DNA of 47,562 nucleotides from Candidatus Sumerlaeota bacterium (lineage in GTDB: Bacteria; Sumerlaeota; Sumerlaeia; JADFCT01), in contig JAPLSP010000136.1 in assembly GCA_026398575.1 (NCBI GenBank), positions 1 to 47,562 of the forward strand, given 5' to 3'. The notes below the pieces were generated by a model. It worked only from the letters and a program-made list of their open reading frames with translations. It did no database searches and was not told the origin of the DNA. The first letter of the stretch is position 1, and each line of letters begins with the position of its first letter. A program made the translations under genes and the position numbers. Of this stretch, positions 42,239-47,562 are shown piece after piece.

Positions 42239-43387
42239 ATGAGCAAACGCGATCTGGTATCCATTCGCAATCTGACCGCCCAGGACGTCGAGGCCGTCTG
42301 GTCTCAAGCCGCGCGGCTCAAAGCGGATCTCAAAGCCGGACGGCCACACCGTCTGCTGGAAGGCCACATTCTTTCGCTGATCTTCGCCAAGCCCTCGCTG
42401 CGCACGCGCATGACCTTCGAGGTCGGCATTGTGCAACTGGGCGGCCACGGCATTACGCAGATTGACAACGAAATCGGCGTCGGCAAGCGCGAATCAATTC
42501 ATGATGTGGCCAAGAACCTGGAGCGCTGGGTTCACCTCATCATGATTCGCACCTATAAGCAGGCCGACGTCGAGGCGCTGGCGCGCCATGCCTCCATTCC
42601 CGTCATCAACGCGCTGACGGACGAGGAGCATCCCTGCCAGGCGCTGGCGGATTTGTTCACGCTGCGCGAGCATAAGGGCGATCTCAAAGGATTGACGCTG
42701 GCCTACGTCGGCGACGGCAACAATGTCTGCCATTCGCTCATGTTGCTGTGCGGGTTGTTGGGCGTGAATTTCCGCGCCGGCTGTCCGCAGGACTATGGCC
42801 CCGATGCGCAAATGGTGAAGCATGCGCAAGCCAGCGCTACAAAAACAGGCGCAAAGATCGCCGTCATGGGCAATCCCGCCGAAGCGGTCGCCGGCGCCGA
42901 TGCCGTTTATACCGACATCTGGGCCAGCATGGGGCGGGAGTCTGAATCCGAAAAGCGCAAGAAAATCTTCGCGGCATATCAAGTCAACGCCGCGCTGATC
43001 GCGAAGAGCGGCGGCAAGCCGCTCATCATGCACTGCCTGCCGGCGCATCGCGGCGACGAGATCACCGACGAAGTGATTGACTCGCCCCAATCCATCGTTT
43101 TCGACCAGGCCGAGAATCGCCTGCATGTGCAGAAGGGGTTGATGGTGTTTTTGTGCCGTGGCGGTTTGGCCACGGACGATAAGCCTGAGATCAACGTCCT
43201 TGCGCCCAAGACATCACTGATTTCAGGGGGCGTGGATCTGCCAGCGCTCATCGAAGAGTTTGAAACACATGTGATCCGCCAAGCCTTGAAGGCCGCCAAA
43301 GGCGTTAAGAATCAGGCCGCGCAATTGCTGAACATCAAACGTACAACATTGGTCGAAAAAATGAAAAAGAAGGGAATGCTTAAATAG
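42239..43387 (+). CDS. argF: Ornithine carbamoyltransferase fused to a C-terminal Fis-type helix-turn-helix
   Basis: 382 residues from the ATG at 42239, with AAAAGGAAA upstream. The first 305 are a complete OTC, making citrulline from ornithine and carbamoyl phosphate in arginine synthesis: S53-L-R-T-R57 (carbamoyl-phosphate loop), HPCQ 131-134, DIWASMG 226-232 and HCLPAHRG 265-272. OTC normally ends near QKGLMVFL. Here a 27-residue linker leads to GVDLPALIEEFETHVIRQAL and AAQLLNIKRTTLVEKMKKKG (333-382), a Fis/NtrC-type DNA-binding domain. There is no stop or frameshift between them. This suggests an enzyme that also binds DNA, perhaps an arginine-pathway regulator; the regulatory role is inference. 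Confidence 0.9.
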   Translation: MSKRDLVSIRNLTAQDVEAVWSQAARLKADLKAGRPHRLLEGHILSLIFAKPSLRTRMTFEVGIVQLGGHGITQIDNEIGVGKRESIHDVAKNLERWVHLIMIRTYKQADVEALARHASIPVINALTDEEHPCQALADLFTLREHKGDLKGLTLAYVGDGNNVCHSLMLLCGLLGVNFRAGCPQDYGPDAQMVKHAQASATKTGAKIAVMGNPAEAVAGADAVYTDIWASMGRESESEKRKKIFAAYQVNAALIAKSGGKPLIMHCLPAHRGDEITDEVIDSPQSIVFDQAENRLHVQKGLMVFLCRGGLATDDKPEINVLAPKTSLISGGVDLPALIEEFETHVIRQALKAAKGVKNQAAQLLNIKRTTLVEKMKKKGMLK

Positions 43388-43528
43388 CCTACCTTGCCAT
43401 TATCAGCCTTGATTTCATCATTCTTGTGGCATAGAAAGGCAAAGCAATCAGCAAGAAGGAAGCACAACGGAATTTTTTCATGCTTGACGTTGAAGTCTCC
43501 ATGCTGTCTGATGATCGGAGAGGTCACT

Positions 43529-43840
43529 ATGCTTACCATCGGAATTACTCAGTTAAAGACTGATACAAAGAAGATCATGAATCGGATCAAGAAGGGGTCT
43601 GAAGTGATTGTTACAGACCATGGGAAACCTGTGGCAAGAATCACTCCTGAATTCGCTGTTCCTGAGCGCACTGAATCCGAAATTGCGAAAGCCGAGTTTG
43701 CTTTGAAGAAGCGCCTTGCTCCGATGATTCGAGCTGGCATGATCATTCCGCCCTCAAAACCGCGCAGACAGAGAGCATTCCAACCCATAGTTGCTCCTGG
43801 CAAGCCTCTTTCTGAGATCGTTATTGAGGATCGAAGATGA
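43529..43840 (+). CDS. Phd/YefM-type antitoxin
   Basis: 103 residues from the ATG at 43529, with GGAGAGG upstream; the open frame further upstream is not supported. The N-terminus (MLTIGITQLKTDTKKIMNRI) and VIVTDHGKPVARI are the Phd DNA-binding fold. The C-terminal 50 residues would wrap the toxin. Its stop overlaps the VapC start by 4 nt (ATGA), the usual arrangement of an antitoxin and its PIN toxin. It should repress its own promoter. Confidence 0.88.
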   Translation: MLTIGITQLKTDTKKIMNRIKKGSEVIVTDHGKPVARITPEFAVPERTESEIAKAEFALKKRLAPMIRAGMIIPPSKPRRQRAFQPIVAPGKPLSEIVIEDRR

Positions 43841-44274
43841 TCTGTTATTACGATACCAGCGCTCTGACGAAGCTCTATATTCAGGAAACTGGCTCGCCGG
43901 CTGTAAGCCAGCTTTGGCGGTACGCAGAAGGCAATGCAGTTTCCATTGTGGCCTATGCTGAGGTGCTTTCTGCATTCCAAAGACGTCTCCGTGAATCCAC
44001 GTTAACACCACTTGAGTATCAACAGATATTGCAGGAGTTTCGGCTGGATTGGGAAAACTTGTTCCTGATATCGGTTTCATCGGATGTGAATCAGATAGTG
44101 GAAGCTTTGATCAGCAGGCACGGATTACGAGGGTTTGACGCGATTCAGTTGGCCTCTGCGCTCAATCTCAAATCCCGACTGGATACTGATATCGCTTTCG
44201 TTTGCGCCGACAGGCGGCTCAATGGCGCCGCGCGCGCGGAAGGCCTTCAGCTACTCCCGGTTTTCTGGGACTAA
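43837..44274 (+). CDS. vapC: VapC-type PIN-domain toxin
   Basis: A 145-residue predicted RNase. The four metal-binding acids of PIN domains are present: Asp6 (YYDTSALTKLY), Glu42 (AYAEVLSAF), Asp101 (RGFDAIQLASAL) and Asp125 (VCADRRLNGAA). It is co-translated with the Phd antitoxin through an ATGA overlap. VapC toxins cut tRNA or rRNA when the antitoxin is lost. The DNA is AT-richer than der next door, consistent with transfer. Confidence 0.9.
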   Translation: MICYYDTSALTKLYIQETGSPAVSQLWRYAEGNAVSIVAYAEVLSAFQRRLRESTLTPLEYQQILQEFRLDWENLFLISVSSDVNQIVEALISRHGLRGFDAIQLASALNLKSRLDTDIAFVCADRRLNGAARAEGLQLLPVFWD

Positions 44275-44329
44275 TAGTCCAAGATTTGCATCTGGCCCAA
44301 AAAGTATTGCCACCGATTCCTGACCAAAT

Positions 44330-45676
44330 ATGCGCCTACCTATTGTAGCTATAGTCGGACGTCCCAACGTTGGGAAGTCCACGCTCTTCAACCGGATTGC
44401 CGGAAAGCGGCGCGCCATTATTCATGACAAGCCCGGCGTTACGCGCGACCGGAATTACGCGCCGGCCGATTGGATCGGGCATTTCTTTCGTGTCGTGGAT
44501 ACCGGCGGATGGGAGGCCAAAGACCTGCCCACTTCCGCCGTCTCGGACCAGATGCGCGAACAGGCCCAGATCGCGATCGAAGAGGCGCACGTCACAATCC
44601 TGATGGTGGACGTGCGCGAGCAGAATAATCCGGTGGACTTGGACGTGATTGATCTTCTGCGCCGGCGCCATCAGCCTTTCTTCCTCGCCGTCAACCGCTG
44701 CGACACGCCGAGGATCGCCCTCGAAGCGGCCGCGTTCTATTCTTATGGCGTCGAAGAAGTATTCCCCATTAGCGCGGTCAGCGGATTTGGCACTGGCGAA
44801 CTGCTTGACGCCGTTGTCGCGCGCCTTCCCGAAACCGCCGATCAAGAGCCCGAAGAAGATGAAACCGCCCCGACGCGCGTTGCCGTGGTCGGGCGGCCCA
44901 ACACCGGCAAGTCCACACTCATAAATAAAATCCTGGGCAAACCGCGCCTGATCGCCAGCCCCGTTCCCGGCACGACGCGCGACGCGATTGACACGCCCTA
45001 CGCCCGCGAAGGCAAGAACTACACCTTCATAGACACCGCAGGCATCCGGCGGCGCGGCTCGATTGAGTATGGCGTCGAAAAACTTTCAGCGATGGCCGCC
45101 ATGCTCAGCATGGAGCGCTGCGACGTGGCGTTGCTCATGATTGACGCCGAAGAAGGCATCACCGACCAGGATGCGCACATCGCCGGCTACGCCGCCGAGG
45201 CCGGCTGCGGCGTCATCATCGTCGTCAACAAATGGGACGTGGTTGAAAAAGACAATTCGACCGTCGGCGCCTTCGTCAAGAAGATCAAGATGGAATGGGG
45301 CTTCCTGAATTATGCGCCGATCCTGTTCGTTTCGGCGCTGACCGGACAGCGCGTCGTCAAGATATTCGAATTGATTGACCAGGTCGCCGAACAGCACGCG
45401 CGCCGCATCGCGACCAGCGATTTCAACCGCACACTGGCGCGCGTCGTCGAGCGCAACCCGCCCCCCATCCGCAAGAATCGCGCGCTGAAGATCAAATACG
45501 GCGCCCAGGTGACCTCGCGTCCGCCCACGTTCGCAGTCTTCTGCAACGACTCCGACCTGATGCACTTCTCGTATCAGCGCTACCTCATCAATCAAATCCG
45601 TCTCGAATACGGCTTCGAGGGCACGCCCATCCGCCTCTCTCTCCGCAGCACGAAACGCGAAGCGCCCAAACACTGA
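44330..45676 (+). CDS. der: Ribosome biogenesis GTPase Der (EngA)
   Basis: A 448-residue tandem GTPase needed for 50S subunit maturation. GTPase domain 1: GRPNVGKS (10-17), DTGG and NRCD (122-125). Domain 2: GRPNTGKS near 188, DTAG and NKWD. A C-terminal KH-like domain ends in RLSLRSTKRE. Domain 1's base-recognition motif is NRCD rather than NKxD, a conservative change. It is a core chromosomal gene, which anchors this part of the window. Confidence 0.95.
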   Translation: MRLPIVAIVGRPNVGKSTLFNRIAGKRRAIIHDKPGVTRDRNYAPADWIGHFFRVVDTGGWEAKDLPTSAVSDQMREQAQIAIEEAHVTILMVDVREQNNPVDLDVIDLLRRRHQPFFLAVNRCDTPRIALEAAAFYSYGVEEVFPISAVSGFGTGELLDAVVARLPETADQEPEEDETAPTRVAVVGRPNTGKSTLINKILGKPRLIASPVPGTTRDAIDTPYAREGKNYTFIDTAGIRRRGSIEYGVEKLSAMAAMLSMERCDVALLMIDAEEGITDQDAHIAGYAAEAGCGVIIVVNKWDVVEKDNSTVGAFVKKIKMEWGFLNYAPILFVSALTGQRVVKIFELIDQVAEQHARRIATSDFNRTLARVVERNPPPIRKNRALKIKYGAQVTSRPPTFAVFCNDSDLMHFSYQRYLINQIRLEYGFEGTPIRLSLRSTKREAPKH

Positions 45677-45708
45677 AGGCCCTGAATCGCGAAACTGGAG
45701 GGCCGCGA

Positions 45709-45972
45709 ATGCTCTTCAAAGTGCTGGCTCTTCTGATGCTTGGGAAACTTCTCCTGATTTCGCGGAGACCACTCCTCTGCGCAACGATTTATATCATCGT
45801 GATGCTGGCTGTTGGATGGTTGGATGGGGTGGATGAGATGCGACTCTTGGTGGCGGGCGCCATCCAGTTTGCGATTGCATATTTATACTTTTGGCTTCTG
45901 CAGAAGACACGGGATATTGAATATGCCTGGTGGATTATTTTCTGCCTGGGTCTCGTTCTCGGCATGGTATAA
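45709..45972 (+). CDS. Small membrane protein of unknown function
   Basis: 87 residues with three likely membrane helices (LLMLGKLLLI; LCATIYIIVMLAVGWL; WWIIFCLGLVLGM). A GGAGG site lies 8 nt before the ATG; part of it can pair with GGCCCT at 45678-45683 in a 6-bp stem. It lies 32 nt after der and may be transcribed with it. No family recognised. Confidence 0.6.
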   Translation: MLFKVLALLMLGKLLLISRRPLLCATIYIIVMLAVGWLDGVDEMRLLVAGAIQFAIAYLYFWLLQKTRDIEYAWWIIFCLGLVLGMV

Positions 45973-46122
45973 GCAGATGATATCTCATCGGCCGAATCTT
46001 TTGTAGATGCGGCCTTATGAAAACGCCTATCCACCTCTTGCTCCAAAGCGCCAAACGCGAGTGGGTGAGAAGCAAACTGCACACTATTATTAGCTAACAG
46101 GCTTGCTGTGCTCCTCAGTAAA

Positions 46123-46590
46123 TCAGGGCGGGAATCTGGGATCTCCAGGTATTACAGGGGGCAAACGGAATCCTGCCCGCTGCAAGTTATCCAATGCTTC
46201 AGAAAAATCTGGCAGAACACCTTCGGCCGCTGCGGCAGCCAATACGCCCAACGTGCCGGTGATCTTCAACCCCAAACCATTCGCTACAATACGAGCTTGC
46301 ATGTCATCCAAGATGACAAGATCGGCGGCAGTCTTGATGGCAAGCATGATGGCTGCTGTTTCTCCTGCGCCCAGCTCCCGCCGCAGAATAACCTCGTCTG
46401 GATCAGGTTCCGTGACGATCCAATCGGCATTTAGCAATTCAGAGGAAGTCGGATGAGTTGGGATTCCATCTTTGATTTCATCCAACACTGATTGGGGTCT
46501 TACAATTATGCCATACATTTTCTTCAGGATGAATAAGCACCCGATCCTATCCAAGGCAATCAATGGCGAAGTATTAGCGATAACTCGCAT
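46123..46590 (-). CDS. DUF3368 PIN-like toxin
   Basis: 155 residues. The N-terminus VIANTSPLIALDRIG is the DUF3368 form of the PIN fold, with Asn where many PIN domains have Asp. GAGETAAIMLA and VILDDMQAR supply the other acidic positions. Its start overlaps the end of the UPF0175 gene by 17 nt, the classic pairing for this toxin type. A predicted RNase, growth-inhibiting if freed from its antitoxin. Confidence 0.87.
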   Translation of the reverse strand: MRVIANTSPLIALDRIGCLFILKKMYGIIVRPQSVLDEIKDGIPTHPTSSELLNADWIVTEPDPDEVILRRELGAGETAAIMLAIKTAADLVILDDMQARIVANGLGLKITGTLGVLAAAAAEGVLPDFSEALDNLQRAGFRLPPVIPGDPRFPP

Positions 46591-46843
46591 TCATGGCCGC
46601 CTGCATGTCCGATTCGATTTCTTCAGGAGTCTGCTGGAAGATGGAAATCCCATACTGTCCGCATACCGTAAGGAATTCCACTCGGCCCATGCCGGCGAGC
46701 TTTGCCGCTAGTCCGCTGGAAATCCGCCTGGACTCGAATAGTTTGAGCGCGGCCATGAGCTGAATTTCTCTGATCGTGTCCGCAGGACGTTTACCCAGCG
46801 CAATCGTCAGTTCCAGAGGATATTCTATCGTAGCGCTTGACAT
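46574..46843 (-). CDS. UPF0175 family antitoxin
   Basis: About 89 residues from the ATG at 46843; a start at 46888 is possible. The pattern TIREIQLMAALKLFESRRIS, then GLAAKLAGMGRVEFL, with FQQTPEEIESDMQAA at the end, is typical of UPF0175 antitoxins that accompany DUF3368 toxins. It probably binds DNA through its ribbon or helix-turn-helix region and represses the pair. Confidence 0.85.
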   Translation of the reverse strand: MSSATIEYPLELTIALGKRPADTIREIQLMAALKLFESRRISSGLAAKLAGMGRVEFLTVCGQYGISIFQQTPEEIESDMQAAMNASYR

Positions 46844-46989
46844 GATAATATCTCTTAAACTTTTTTCAAATCGTTCCTGCGATAGCATCGCTGCATTTCG
46901 GTAAAACTCTCATAATGTCCTATCGCACGCAAGGCATTTTTGTACTGTTGTAGAAGCGGAACGGCAAATAGGAAGCGACAAGGTTCGTG

Positions 46990-47337
46990 CTATTGCGCGA
47001 GTTTCGCGCTGATGAGCCGATTGAGACTGACGCCCGCTTCCGCCGCTTGAAGCGCCAGGCGGCGGTGGACTTCTGGTGGAACACGCGCCATGAATTTGCC
47101 GCTGAATTTTTTGGAGGATAACGGCTGCGGCAACCCTTCGCCTGAAGCCTGCATCTCGTTCACCGCACTTGAAACAAGACTGCGAATTCCCCGTAATGCA
47201 GTTTCAGGTGTTTTCGCCAGCCAGCTTAAGCTTGGAAATTCCGCGCAAAGACCCACGTATTCGGAATCCTCTTCGGACCAAGTAACCCGGTATGTGTATT
47301 TATCATGGAACCGAATCCCTTTTGGATTCCGTTTCAT
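46990..47337 (-). CDS. HicB-like antitoxin with Arc-type C-terminal domain, no HicA beside it
   Basis: 115 residues. The N-terminal part (YTYRVTWSEEDSEYVGLCAE) is the degraded-RNase-H fold of HicB. The C-terminal part (SGKFMARVPPEVHRRLALQA, then GVSLNRLISAKLAQ) is a ribbon-helix-helix. I see no HicA frame in the 100 nt downstream or the 170 nt upstream, so it is a solitary antitoxin or a regulator of this subtype, which often occurs alone. Confidence 0.85.
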   Translation of the reverse strand: MKRNPKGIRFHDKYTYRVTWSEEDSEYVGLCAEFPSLSWLAKTPETALRGIRSLVSSAVNEMQASGEGLPQPLSSKKFSGKFMARVPPEVHRRLALQAAEAGVSLNRLISAKLAQ

Positions 47338-47508
47338 TGTTGCAATGATTTAATGCGCGCCAGACATAGGTGGATGATATTAATAGTGATACCAGGCGTC
47401 AAGCGGATTCCATTGAAAATCGCTTGACACACCCATCATTTGCGGGCGTCATTAGCCGGTATTGTTTAGGGAAAATGAGGCAAGCAACTCCGTTGACGGG
47501 ATGAGAGC

Positions 47509-47562
47509 ATGGAAACCATCACAGAACAAGACACCTTCTTTGGCCGCATCGCCTGCCGCAGC
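47509..47562 (+). CDS. Start of a gene running off the right edge (tentative)
   Basis: An ATG at 47509 opens 18 codons (METITEQDTFFGRIACRS) to the window end, with a weak GGGATGAG upstream. There is too little sequence to name it, and it may not be a gene. Confidence 0.3.
   Translation, partial: METITEQDTFFGRIACRS

Noticed and set aside
47424..47429. TTGACA as a -35 box for the right-edge frame
   Set aside because: No acceptable -10 box stands at 16-18 nt spacing, so a promoter call is not supported.

Overview
The window comes from a Gram-negative, moderately GC-rich, probably uncultured heterotroph. Outer-membrane or periplasmic parts (TolC-type lipoprotein, RND pump, Wzt-type ABC ATPase), Tat-exported sulfatases, glycoside hydrolases, a URO-D-fold enzyme and a very large FG-GAP/papain-fold secreted protein suggest a glycan degrader. 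The style recalls PVC-type bacteria, Hydrogenedentes, Sumerlaeota or Lentisphaerae, but no marker here settles the phylum.

Layout. (1) 1-7400: a secreted protein cut by the left edge, then a CzcCBA-type heavy-metal efflux operon on the minus strand led by a small Cys-rich protein and closed by an intrinsic terminator. (2) 7400-12400: class II fructose-bisphosphate aldolase, tRNA-Cys, an orphan HigA-like regulator, an M50 membrane protease and a Wzt-like ATPase. (3) 12410-19105: one 2231-residue secreted protein with two copies of a 7-bladed FG-GAP propeller plus beta-sandwich unit, then a papain-fold domain whose catalytic His is Gln. (4) 19284-27413: a defence and stress island. A tight five-gene plus-strand run (Septu-like ptuA and ptuB, pcrA, a second ABC-type ATPase, and a small MAD4/TOPRIM-like partner) is followed by a HigB-HigA-SecB toxin-antitoxin-chaperone module lying between two out-of-order fragments of an AlbA_2/RecG-like regulator. 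(5) 27632-41957: minus-strand genes, mostly for sulfated-glycan breakdown: a GH101/GH129-like hydrolase, two sulfatases, a GH43 arabinanase-like enzyme, an SGNH hydrolase and a URO-D-fold protein. A helicase-associated protein and an AAA_14/DUF4143 ATPase also lie here. (6) 42239-47562: an ornithine carbamoyltransferase with a Fis-type DNA-binding domain fused to its C-terminus, Phd-VapC, the GTPase Der, a small membrane protein, a UPF0175/DUF3368 pair and a HicB-like antitoxin.

Two kinds of non-coding structure stand out. Short tandem-repeat families with 7-, 9- or 10-bp units recur at unrelated loci: four families each appear twice. The 9-bp arrays sit inside genes in frame and the 10-bp arrays sit between genes. 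Long inverted repeats (arms of about 20 to 60 bp) fill most larger intergenic gaps.

The most novel items are the OTC-Fis fusion, the compact ATPase/nuclease/helicase operon with its MAD4-like pair, the toxin-antitoxin-chaperone module with an apparent frameshift in the toxin, the Gln-for-His papain-fold domain, and the recurring tandem-repeat families. All function names rest on motif recognition by eye; no database search was run.
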